64,000 nt of DNA from Xenoacremonium recifei (lineage: Eukaryota; Ascomycota; Sordariomycetes; Hypocreales; Nectriaceae). Numbering within the stretch: position 1 is the first letter of the stretch; every line of letters starts with the position of its first letter. This document shows, piece after piece, positions 54,726 to 64,000 of this stretch. The stretch spans positions 248,001 through 312,000 of the forward strand of contig WOFQ01000009.1 in assembly GCA_012184525.1 (NCBI GenBank), given 5' to 3'. The notes beneath the pieces were generated by a model. It was not told where the DNA came from. It saw only the letters and a program-made list of their open reading frames with translations, and did not search any database. The translations under genes were made by a program, and so were the position numbers.

Positions 54726-55910
54726 CTAGTTATAGTTGTGCTCTCCTGCTTGTAGGATCATTTGGGATAGAACTAGGTCGTTCCTTGCATCCTCGGCTGA
54801 ACTTTTGATTGGCTTGCCATTCAAGACACATTCATAGAACTCCACCATCTCCAGGCTGAAAGGGTCCTCATACGTCCTCCTTACCATACGTTCCTGAAAT
54901 CCGAACGCATCACTACGAGTATTGCTGTCGATCTTTTCTCGGATAGTCATAGTGACTGGTAATCCCTTCACATAAGGAGTATCGTATTGTACCCGAACGA
55001 TCTTGTCCTCGGAATACACTTCGATTTGAGCGTCGAAAGTTGGCACGGCGTTTATGCCGGACTCAAAGTTCACAGCGAAACCGTCGTACTGGAGCAGAGC
55101 ACTGTATATACCTGGGAAACCAAGACTTGCTCCGAGGACCTTCTTGGGCATGCCAATGATCTCCCGCATTGCTGATAAGTCATGGGTATTTAAACTAGAG
55201 ACACAGATCAGCAAAGGTCGAGATTTGCACTCAACACATGCCGTATCTTACCTCCCGAGGATCTTCAGCATACGAATTGCTTCCGGCGTTTTGGCTACAC
55301 CGAATTCGCCAACAAGAGCACGATGGACAATATCGTCGTGACGCCGTTGCCTGTCTTCTGAATCAGAAGTGGCGATGTCTGAAGTTGGCCCTATGGGAAA
55401 GGTGCAGGACTGATTGATGAAGTTCGAGTTGGGACCAATGATCGCTCTGACGCGAGCGTACATTATCTTGTCCATGCTACCGACTTCTTTCAGAGCCTCC
55501 AAGAAAGCGGGTGCGTATCTGCGCATGGTGCCGACGAAGACCCTAGCCGTGGATGCTTTCTCAGCTTCAATGAGGTTATCGATGTCTCGGAAGCAAAATC
55601 CAAGCGGCTTTTCGATCAGGCAGTTCTTGTTGTACTTCAGAGCCATTATTCCATGGACGCAATGATATTCATCTGCACTACAAATGAGGACAACATCTAC
55701 GTCGTCCGAGGCGCAGAGCTCCTCGGGATCCTTGGTCGTCTTGGGTCGTTGATCACCCCGGACCATTTGGGCACAGTGTTGGAGAGCCTGCGGAGATACA
55801 TCGCACAAGTAGGTAACCTGAAATTTGGTTGAGAGGTAGTTGAAGTTCGGGATGTGGGAGACCTGGGCAACCTCGCCGCATCCTATGATGCCCACTCGAA
55901 GGACTCGCAT
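54726..55910 (-). CDS. Gfo/Idh/MocA-family oxidoreductase (second copy type)
   Basis: Two exons (55910-55252, 55194-54726; 57 nt intron) give 375 residues. The Rossmann motif is VGIIGCGEVAQVSH, followed by VDVVLICSADEYH and the canonical EKP in CLIEKPLGF. The second domain includes a histidine in LNTHDLSAM and ends with an alpha/beta sheet region (DAQIEVYSEDKIVRVQYD). It resembles inositol-2-dehydrogenase-like members more than the gene at 49491, so the two are not recent duplicates. It probably oxidises or epimerises a sugar or cyclitol with NAD(P). It is divergent from the Zn2Cys6 gene at 56278 across 367 nt, and convergent with the transporter. Confidence 0.9.
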
Positions 55911-56277
55911 GTTTGTAACAAAGAAGTAAGAATCAGTGGGATGTTGCAGGGAAATTGAACAAGGCTACAACTTCGGATCTGCAAGACTTTACACTGAATG
56001 CAAACCATTTCATATCACAGTATTTAAGATATATCCGGAATCTATTTCCTGCCGAGCCTCTCGGAACTGGTCACGCTGTACGTGGAGGCACCCAAACCTG
56101 AGAGACCTGAAGAGCCAATGACAGGCTGCGGGGAGTGGCGGCTGTCGAAATCCGGGGTCGTCACGGGACTTGTCCGGCCTTCCCCGGATTTCACTTCGAC
56201 CCCAAGGTCTCCCACTTCTTTTCATCTGGAATCCAAGCTCGCCTCCCGGGGAGTCTCGGCTCCTCCTTCACAACAAC
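55911..56277. promoter_or_regulatory. Divergent promoter, oxidoreductase / Zn2Cys6 regulator
   Basis: A 367 nt intergenic region with an 11 nt perfect inverted repeat, GAAATCCGGGG (56147-56157) and CCCCGGATTTC (56182-56192), spaced by 24 nt. Because it sits about 85-130 nt before the regulator start, it is a candidate autoregulatory site (inference), or it could form a hairpin in the leader RNA. Confidence 0.55.
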
Positions 56278-58458
56278 ATGGCAACACCAGCGACCCACGA
56301 AGGATCCAGCAACATGGCGACGGCGGATGGGCCTCCTGTGGCGACCGGATCCAAGCGACCGAGAGGGCGGAACCGAGCATCCTACCCCCGGAAGAGAGCT
56401 CTTATCGCCTGCGAGACTTGCCGCCAGAGGAAGACGAAGTGCGATAACGAGAGACCGACCTGTGGCGGTTGCGCTGAGCTCGAGGTCGAGTGTGTCTTCC
56501 AGAGCTCCACTGAGTATTCAACGTGTGTAGAGCCGGGTATGATTATGGGTGGAATGCGCTGACCAAGCCTAGCTATGACCGCGCCAGCCTCGAGATTCTC
56601 GATAGAATCAATTACGTTGCAGGTCTGCTCGAAGGCCAATGTGCCCAACTCCCGAGTGGAAGCCTTGTTCCCGAAGAGCCTCAGTCTACGCCATCAGGCC
56701 TCAGCGCCGCTATTGGGCCGCCTGTGGAAGTCCCGGAGCCGGGAGCCGATGATTTTCTCGAATCACTGGAATTTCACGGCAGAACGCCTGGCGTTTGCGA
56801 GGACATCCTCGAATGGCCTATCTTTGGTGGCAATTTTGACCGATCCCAGATTGAAACTCTGATTTTCAGCCCGTCAATCGCATCAGGCAAGGATGCGAGG
56901 AGTGGCTTACACAGCCATGACAACAATTACGGCCTTGCACGATCCATTGATTCAACGCCGGCGGCCAGAGTCAGCAGAGGCGTCAATGAAGAGCATGCGC
57001 CGGCTCTAGTAGAGCGATTCCTCATCAACGTCCACATCAAAAACCCAGTTCTCGATCCTTACCAACTCAGAGAAAAAGCGAGACACATTTCTGACAATGG
57101 ATTTGGATGGGATGCAGATTCTTGCCTTATGGTATCTCATCATGATCCACCTATGGTCGATAAGATGAATCGCTGACACAGGTCTAGTTGGTTGTTTGCG
57201 CCCTGTCAATCATCTCACTGGATTTCACCCCAGAGCCTGTAACCCCAGAGCTTGTTGACGGGCCACACCCAATCACCAGTCAGACAGATACAAAAGACTA
57301 TGACACAGCTGAGGCATACTACACGGCGTCTCGCAAGCGTCTCGGCTTGCTCGAACACAGCATATCAGCAGCGCAATGTTATTTCCTTACCGGAGTGTAC
57401 GAGATGTACTCTGTTCGTCCACTTCGCGGATGGTCCTCTTTCAGCCGTGCCTGCGAAAACTTGCAGATTTTCTTCCGTGGTCAAAGGGATCCGGAGATCA
57501 GGGACCCGGGCGGTCTTGTGCGGCGGCTGTACTGGTCATGTCTGAAGTCAGAATGGTAAGCTTTTTACACTCGTGATTCGATCAAAACTTATAGCGCCAC
57601 AGTGAAATACGCATGGAGATCAGTCTTCCACCATCTGGGCTTGCCAAAGTGGCTTATTCTGATGCTTTTCCAAGCCCGCCAAGCGGCACGCCCTCCCCCA
57701 ACACCAGTTGCCAGGCCTCCCCATCCTTTTTGGGACCACAACAGCCTGATCTGGAGTGCGTATGGAGTTATTACTTGTCGGAAATTGCTGTCAGGAAGAT
57801 CGGTAACAGGATCATGAACTGCTTCTACAGGGAAGATGCCTCGGCGTGGCTAGCGATGCCCCTCCAGAGGATGATTCGGATCGCGGAAGAGCTCGAGAAT
57901 CAGCTCACGCAGTGGTAAGTAAAAAGACAAGTGGCCATACTTCCCTCCATGAATAACCCTAACCCTCTAATCTCTATAAGGTTTGAAAACATTCCGGCGA
58001 TTCTCTTCACGCCGTCGTCAGACTGCGGGAACCAGGATGTCCAGATCCGCGTCACTCAGGAACTCCAATTCGTCCTCCAAGCGCGTCTCTCCGACTTTCG
58101 CGAGAAGCTGTACCGCCCTTTCTTATACATTGCTCTTCATCTGCCAGCAACGGACCCAGCGCAGGTTACATTAGCCCCCTACCTCCATCGATGTGTCGAT
58201 GCTTGCGTAGCTTTCATGCATCGCGGCACGCCCCGTCATCGGCATCATGGGACATGGTTCGAGAACAGGGGGATGTTCCTTAAGTGCCTGCTAGTGATTG
58301 CAGTTGCGAAGAGTGATAAGACGCTATTGCCGCCGTCGTGGCGTGAGGGTGCAGAGCTCTGCGTCGCCGGGTTCAAGTTTTGGGAGGGAGAAGCGCCGGA
58401 TTTGAGGGCAGCCCGTCATGTCCTTGAGGGATTATTGGCAGAAGTTTCATATGGATGA
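56278..58458 (+). CDS. Zn2Cys6 transcription factor
   Basis: Five exons, 56278-56522, 56573-57131, 57188-57555, 57603-57914 and 57981-58458, give 653 residues. The zinc cluster CETCRQRKTKC...CGGCAELEVEC is at about residues 45-72, preceded by a basic stretch (RPRGRNRASYPRKR). A fungal-specific transcription factor domain follows, with AAQCYFLTGVYEMYSVRPLRGWSSF and the RRLYWSCLKSEC helix. The start at 56278 is used because upstream in-frame Mets lie in the inverted-repeat region. It is nuclear and DNA-binding, and is the likely local regulator of the oxidoreductase/transporter group; a palindromic site precedes both it and the 49491 gene. Confidence 0.9.
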
Positions 58459-59195
58459 TGTCTTGCATAGCTTATTTATCGAAAAGTTACTCCCTTTACC
58501 TATTCATAAGATTGTTGTCTGGATGTTTTACTCGTGATTCCATGGCTATTCCCCTTACCCGTATGGTGGATACCAACATGTACTTCGCTCTCGCCCGGCT
58601 AACAAAGATACTGAGATCGAATAGTAAATACGCGATATTATAAAAACTAATATTATAAGAAAGAATAGGCTGCTGGGCTCATCTTCATGCTTCAAAGGAT
58701 CTTTCAGTCCTTTGAGAAGCTTTGGGGCTTTGACTTTCTCACGAGTTGCAAGATGCTATTCTGTGTGGCTTCACTTGGACCTCAAAGTAACTCTTAAATA
58801 TTGCCATTCTGGCCTCTTGAAGCTTTACCAGACGTCACAAATTTTTCGTGCCCATTTTAGAGTCAAGAATTCCACGAGTGAAGGTGCGAAGACCTTGAGG
58901 GTACCTGAATATATAAAGAAGCCTCTTTCCATCATTTGCCTAGGTTTCAACCCAGACGATCCGCTGCTCTTTCCTCCTCTATTATTCTTCTATGACTACC
59001 TTGTAGATGATCATTTCTACTCTAGAGGCTCATGTCGCATCGACGGAAATTTCACCTCCAGCGCTGGCTTTCTGCGTAGTCTGGCTACTTCAACCGCGAC
59101 TCCGGCCCTCGAACTCTACCTCAATATCACCGCGGACATTCTGATACTACTGCTCGGCAAGACGGAACTTGCACTTTTCGATTCAAACCGAGATC
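58459..59195. other. Intergenic, upstream of the permease
   Basis: A 737 nt interval with an A/T-rich part at 58620-58670. ORFs extending from here into the next gene in another frame are shadows. Promoter of the amino acid permease. Confidence 0.45.
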
Positions 59196-60587
59196 ATGGA
59201 CCCCCAAAACGAGACCCAAAACGAGACAGGGACTGGTATTCCCATTGTCGACGTCGCGAATGGGAGTTCTACTGTTCCTCCGGATGCTATCGACAATGGA
59301 GATTCCGTCCCGCCCCAACACGCGTACGATGCGGAGTCTGCCCCGAACATAGATGCCCTTCAAAACAGCCCTCGACGATCAGGATGTCATAGCTGTGGCC
59401 GTACGCTGTTTCTCTTCTACATGGCACAGTTCGGTATTGGGATCCTTTCCCTCCCCTCGGCCATGAAGACTCTCGGCATAATCCCCGGTGTGGCGGCGAT
59501 TATCTCCATGGGGGTTCTCGCATGGCTCGGAGCATACCAGCTGTTTCGGTTTTATTCGTGCCACCCTGAGGCGAAGAGCATAGTGGACATGTGTCATATT
59601 GTTGGAGGTCGATGGTTTGCGATCACGGCGGGCTGCTTTATGGTGATGCAGCTTGTGCTCATGGCCTCCTCGGCTGTTGTCGTTATGTCGATAGCCTTCG
59701 ACACTATTTTCGAACACGCAAACTGCACCAAGGTTTATACCTTGATCCCCTGCCTGCTCTGTTTAGCTGGTTCCATGTGTCGATTCGACAGGTTCTCCTC
59801 GACAGCTGGCATCATCGCCTCGATAAGTCTGCTCGCGACTCTATGTATTGTCGTCATGGCTGGAGTGGACTCATTCGATGGGGCCCTATCTCGGAAGCTT
59901 TCTCTCTTCGGGTACCCGAGTTTTTGGGAAGCCATCAACGCTTATCTCCTGGTTTTATATGCCTTTACTCCAACTATCCCATTTGTTGGGGTTATGGCAC
60001 AGATGGAGGATCCGCGTCGGGATTTTGTCCTTTGCCTCAATATTTTGGAGATTGGCACCACAGCTCTCTATTCATCCGTGGCAGTCCTCATTTATTGTCT
60101 GTCAGGGGAATATACACAGTCACCAGCGCTGGAATGGGAGTCAGTTTTCTTTTCTAAACTTGCCTACGGTGTTGTGCTGCCTGCGGCTTGGTTTATAGGA
60201 CTCTCATATGGATACCTTGGAGCGGATTACCTACTCACTACTGTCGTGCAGAGGTGCAGGTGGTTTTCTGGCCAAACTTTCCATAACGGCCAGAGGCTAC
60301 ACGTACTCTGGATGGGGTGTGGTGCTGGGTTTTGGCTCGCTGCATTTGGTGTGTCCGCGTCGGTACCAACTTTCAACTCGATTGTCTCGGTCGCCTCAGC
60401 CTTCACGGCCTGTTGGTTCGCGTTCGGACTCAGCGCAGTGTTTTGGCTTTACCTCAATTGGGATTTCCTTTTTGTATGTAAGAAGACTACGTGTTTTACA
60501 GCGCTGAACATTATTTCGATTTCGTTTTGCGTCTTTTTGAACATTTCAGGATTGTGGTCATCAATTTCCTACTTGACAGATTTGTGA
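59196..60587 (+). CDS. AAAP-family amino acid/auxin-type permease
   Basis: A single exon of 463 residues; the first in-frame ATG is at 59196 (MDPQNETQNE). After a hydrophilic, acidic N-terminus of about 75 residues come 10-11 membrane segments, with the family motif in helix 1 (FLFYMAQFGIGILSLPSAMK) and the conserved GxG-type turn, then ITAGCFMVMQL and PFVGVMAQMEDPRRDF. This matches the Aa_trans (AAAP/AVT) family of H+-coupled amino acid transporters, which reside in the plasma or vacuolar membrane. It is flanked by two Zn2Cys6 genes, neither clearly tied to it. Confidence 0.9.
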   Translation: MDPQNETQNETGTGIPIVDVANGSSTVPPDAIDNGDSVPPQHAYDAESAPNIDALQNSPRRSGCHSCGRTLFLFYMAQFGIGILSLPSAMKTLGIIPGVAAIISMGVLAWLGAYQLFRFYSCHPEAKSIVDMCHIVGGRWFAITAGCFMVMQLVLMASSAVVVMSIAFDTIFEHANCTKVYTLIPCLLCLAGSMCRFDRFSSTAGIIASISLLATLCIVVMAGVDSFDGALSRKLSLFGYPSFWEAINAYLLVLYAFTPTIPFVGVMAQMEDPRRDFVLCLNILEIGTTALYSSVAVLIYCLSGEYTQSPALEWESVFFSKLAYGVVLPAAWFIGLSYGYLGADYLLTTVVQRCRWFSGQTFHNGQRLHVLWMGCGAGFWLAAFGVSASVPTFNSIVSVASAFTACWFAFGLSAVFWLYLNWDFLFVCKKTTCFTALNIISISFCVFLNISGLWSSISYLTDL

Positions 60588-61643
60588 TTGGGTAGGGGAG
60601 ATTAAACCACGCGAGAGGCGCTACACACACATGCGTACAAGGAACGCAGAGGGAATCATCATCGTTTCATGTAACATAAATGTATCACCAAACCACTTAT
60701 CCCATCACTGGATCAATTTTTTGGGGGTAGTATTACCTTTTCATGAAGGTCAAGTATGTTCTATATTTACACTCTTGTCTACTCTTTTCAGATTATAGCA
60801 AGTAGACATTCAAATGCAGAACACATCGACACTCAGCGGAAACTATGTTTTCAGAACGAACGCGTAGTTTGTGGACCCTTTGCTATGAGGTATAACGATT
60901 TGGCGGGGTCGTAAGCATACAATCGACGACAGTCACATTTTCAGACGTAAGCTGACCGCAGGGAAGAATGGGTTACTGAAGAGGGAAATCTCCGACATTA
61001 ACTTTATTCCGCTGCAAGAGTTCAGCGATGAAGCCATTAAAATGGACTCATGGTCACCGAGATGGGGATTCGATCTTCAACAGAAGGAGATTTGTAGATC
61101 AATACACGTGTCAATAGCTCTACCCCCAAATTTCAATATGAGAAAATTTTTAAAATAAAAAAATACATGTCCTTCTATCAATGCTTCAGAGGAGGCTGGG
61201 TCTTTAGAATGTGTGTGACAAAGCGCGGTATCTGTAGTCGGTGAGAATCTTCTTAGCAAGTTGCCTCAGCTGTCTTACGGGTGCCTTGCCGAGTATCCGA
61301 TCGGTCTGTCGCGAGAGTGGCAGGTTGGGCAGTGAATGGCGGGCTCTACAGGAATAAGTGTGCGAATATTAGCTAAGAAACTAAGGGTGAGAATCAAACC
61401 AAGCACATTTTGGACGATTAGTCTTAGTCAAGATCCAAGCGTAATAATTCAATATTATATCTTTTTCGGTCGGCCCAGTCGTCTTCCAGACCAGGATTTC
61501 ACTGGGCTGTTGGTAGGCGATCCCGGATCTCTGCTAGCTGCATATATTGAGATATTGCGATTGCGTACCCCGCCACGGCATCATCTTCAGCCTCTTGTGT
61601 CCCTTTCTCCCTCAACATCCGATCTCTGAGTTACACTTTCACA
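60588..61643. other. Intergenic, nothing recognised
   Basis: A 1.06 kb interval between the permease and the next Zn2Cys6 gene. Short ORFs only. A 'ttcgatc' box-like sequence near 61070 and 'gagaatcaaacc' near 61391 recall tRNA B-boxes, but no cloverleaf could be built. It holds the regulator promoter. Confidence 0.4.
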
Positions 61644-63465
61644 ATGCAAATGACGCAGGAGCCTCTGGCTCGGCTTTCCTGTTTAACATGCCGTAGACAG
61701 AAGAGGAAATGCACTCGCGAGATTCCCTCCTGTCAATTATGTCGGAAAAACAGACGAAACTGCGAGTACCCAGAGGAAACGTCCAATGAGGGCCAAGCAA
61801 CAGCGCGTCTTATCTAAGCCCAGATCTTTCCGCGAGCAGAATCTAATTTATCCGAGACAGGGCTTAGCTTTCAAGAGTGTATTCCCGCCGTTATTCTTCC
61901 TCGACTCATACACCTTCTTCCAACGACAGTCAAGGATCCAATATCCCAGCATCGAGCTACCACCTGAATTTCGCAAGGATGAAATTGATTCTCAGATTCT
62001 TGAAACGGTAGCCAAATATTTTGAAACCGTTCACAGACTGCTTCCAATAGGTAAGAAACCAGAATAACTGCAAAGGACTCTTAACTCCTAATAACGATCG
62101 CGACGTGTCACTAGTATCAAAGCGACGGCTCACACAACAAATGAAATCTCCCGACAACGCTTTGAAACCCGACTTTCTCTTGCTTTTGCATTGCATCGAA
62201 GTGCTTATGACTCATAAGACGAAAGATGACACAGGCTTCAACCGCATTATATATACCAAGGCAAAGAGATTTTTTACTTTCGTCGAATCCGCAGGAATCA
62301 TCTCTTTTCGGCTTCTTCAAGCTGCTTTGCTCATTTGTTTCTACGAGATCTCCCATGGCATATACCCGGCCGCCTTTCTGACAGTCGGCCATTGTGCCAG
62401 AATAGGCCATGTTCTGGGAATTCATGACCGTCGAAACGTTTCACAGATGTTCCCAATTACAAGTAAGATCACCAACCCGTCTGATAATCTGCAACAGCTG
62501 ATAGATATAGTGTCATGGACCGAGATGGAAGAGCAAAGACGAGCCTGGTGGAGTGTTATTGTGTTGGATCGGTAACATGGCCTCATATTTGTGCGAGTGA
62601 AAATAAGAGTTGACGCTCATAGCTTTGTTGCCATTGGTCTCGAAGACCGCCCATTCAGCTGCGAGGATGCTCGTGCGGAGGACTTACTTCCGATGGACGA
62701 AGGTCAATGGGAACTTGGAGTAGGTTAACTCTCTCACCTGCTGCGTGCTACTAACATTTTGTAGGAACAAATACCAATCCCATCGCTAGCCATCTCAGGA
62801 GATACCACGCGACCTGCGCCTCCCTTTGCTCGAACGTGCCAGGCCGCACACCTACTTTCTCGAGTCCTGTCAAATTTGGCCCCTTCCACTTCGAGACGCC
62901 CTTTAGATCAATACGTCGAAGCGCTTCAGTTGTTCCAGGTTCTGACATCTTTTAGAGCAGCCCTGCAAATTGAGGTGGTATCCGAGAACAGCTCAGTCTT
63001 CATGGACTACTCAAGTGCTATGGGGATACTTTTCAGCGCCATCGTCGCTTTGTGCAATAACTATACTTGTGCCGAGCGGGATGATCCTGCGGGAGTGGGA
63101 ATTCCAGAGCAACTGAAGTTACAGGAGACTTGCCTGCAGGGCTTGCACGAAATCGGTGAAGTGATATGGGAATTTGCCTCACATATTAACGGGCTTCTTA
63201 GCAACTCAGAGAGAACAATTCTGGTTAGCCCATTGATGACCGAAGCTCTGTATGAAACTGCGAAACAGTATATGTGGTATATACAGGAAACTGGGAAGGT
63301 GGACCTGGAGCCCAGAGTGCACAGCTTGGTAAACGCTCTTGAACACTTAGGGCAGAGATGGGGAGTCGCCGGTAAGATTTCTACCTCCATCTATCCTATA
63401 TGCAATCGTTACCTAATATAGCGAAAGGCCAATATCTTGCGATACTCGAAACAGAAATATACTAA
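61644..63465 (+). CDS. Zn2Cys6 transcription factor
   Basis: Six exons, 61644-61780, 61824-62050, 62115-62571, 62623-62719, 62765-63371 and 63422-63465, give about 522 residues. The zinc cluster is CLTCRRQKRKC...CQLCRKNRRNC (residues about 13-39). The fungal transcription factor domain includes FLDSYTFFQRQ, RIGHVLGIHD and EEQRRAWWSVIVLDR. The first intron is uncertain: donor GTCCAA at 61781 or GTACCC at 61766, both joining acceptor CCCAG at 61823. The last 50 nt intron (63372-63421) restores the usual VA..GQYLAILE end. Its stop is 6 nt from the stop of the convergent SDR gene, so their 3' ends must overlap. Confidence 0.85.
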
Positions 63466-63471
63466 GCTCAT

Positions 63472-64000
63472 TTAAGATAGCCCCAATAGACCCTTATTTC
63501 GCAGCTCTGTCTCTGTCCAATCCCATAGCCTTTCAGCTAGGGCTTCGTCTCGCGCGTGCACGCTAGGAGTCCCAATCTTCGCATATGGCACAATGTAAGC
63601 CCCCGATTCAGAAGTTTTGAATTCATTGCTTGCAATAGCAAATAAAGAAGACCAAGCCCCTTTTGCCTGGTCGTCAAGGATGCCTAGACAGCGCATCACG
63701 GGGGTTATAGCACGGAGTATGGAAGCCGGGGCCGCTCCTGTTGCCTGTTTGTTTAAGTCGCTATCTTTTGTTAGTAATGGTGATATCATAGGCCTCAGAC
63801 ACGGCATACTTACGTATCTATGTGACCTGGATGGACAGCACTAACTATGATAGTTCCATTGCCAGCGGCCTTGGGACCATATTTCTTGTCTAGTTGCTTT
63901 GCATGGAGAATATTCCCAAGCTTACTTTGACCATATCTGGGTTGATGTTAGCATATCTCCCTCTTTTTAGATACGCGAGAGCGCACCTAACCATTGCAGA
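63472..64000 (-). CDS. SDR, WWOX/retinol-dehydrogenase-like, 5' part missing
   Basis: Minus-strand exons 64000-63987 (partial), 63936-63814 and 63760-63472 encode the last about 142 residues. The visible part has the catalytic YGQSKLGNILHAKQL (Y-x-x-x-K) and SAVHPGHIDTDL, then the extended C-terminus (DEALAERLWDWTETEL) typical of WW-domain-oxidoreductase/retinol-dehydrogenase-like fungal SDRs. The Rossmann part lies beyond the right edge. It is tail-to-tail with the Zn2Cys6 gene (6 nt gap), so the regulator may control it. Cytosolic or membrane-associated NAD(P)-dependent reduction of a ketone/aldehyde is likely; the substrate is unknown. Confidence 0.85.

Noticed and set aside
61060..61410. 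tRNA-like box sequences
   Set aside because: Only single box-like strings; no acceptor, D or anticodon stems could be paired.
1..64000. CRISPR arrays, tandem repeat arrays and intact transposons
   Set aside because: No regularly spaced direct repeats, no transposase or reverse-transcriptase frame and no paired terminal repeats were seen.

Overview
The window is nuclear DNA from a filamentous ascomycete, most likely one of the Eurotiomycetes (Aspergillus/Penicillium type). The evidence is the short 40-85 nt GT...CTRAY...YAG introns, three Zn2Cys6 regulators, a CelA-type glucan synthase, a PLAC8 protein, a Dal5-type transporter and an IPNS-like dioxygenase. Exon joins were worked out by hand from splice consensus plus reading-frame and family continuity. 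About twenty intact genes are supported, two of them cut by the window edges, together with several gene relics.

Left part (1-11.7 kb): the 3' end of an RpiB-family isomerase; a relic-rich stretch with a Cys-rich ORF fragment and a possible solo LTR; a small hypothetical gene; a compact NCS1 permease / 2-oxoglutarate dioxygenase / Zn2Cys6 regulator group; and a HAD hydrolase whose stop codon overlaps the ATG of a further ORF (ATGA). After about 3.8 kb with no recognisable gene comes a divergent pair (15.5-20.9 kb): a membrane-anchored GH12 endoglucanase and a CelA/Tft1-type mixed-linkage glucan synthase, separated by 1.55 kb.

Middle (21-35 kb): a PDR-type ABC transporter pseudogene that has lost its first half; an intronless 679-residue protein of unknown function; then what looks like a small sugar or sugar-alcohol cluster: an SDR, a dihydroxyacetone-kinase (DhaL) relic, a second RpiB-family isomerase, a class II aldolase and a second SDR. 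Next is a divergent pair of a Dal5-family anion transporter and a formylglycine sulfatase sharing a palindrome-rich promoter (33.2-37.3 kb).

Right part (38-64 kb): a PLAC8 protein, an aldo-keto reductase, a GNAT acetyltransferase, a secreted GPI-anchored S41 peptidase-like protein, and a decayed FMN-binding split-barrel (Pyridox_ox_2-like) gene. A second sugar cluster follows: Gfo/Idh/MocA oxidoreductase, 16-exon sugar transporter, second Gfo/Idh/MocA oxidoreductase and a divergent Zn2Cys6 regulator, with CGG-type palindromes in the promoters. The window ends with an AAAP-type amino acid permease, another Zn2Cys6 regulator and a truncated SDR.

The mix of catabolic mini-clusters, local regulators and decayed genes is typical of an accessory or subtelomeric-like region. 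No PKS/NRPS backbone, CRISPR array or convincing intact transposon was seen.
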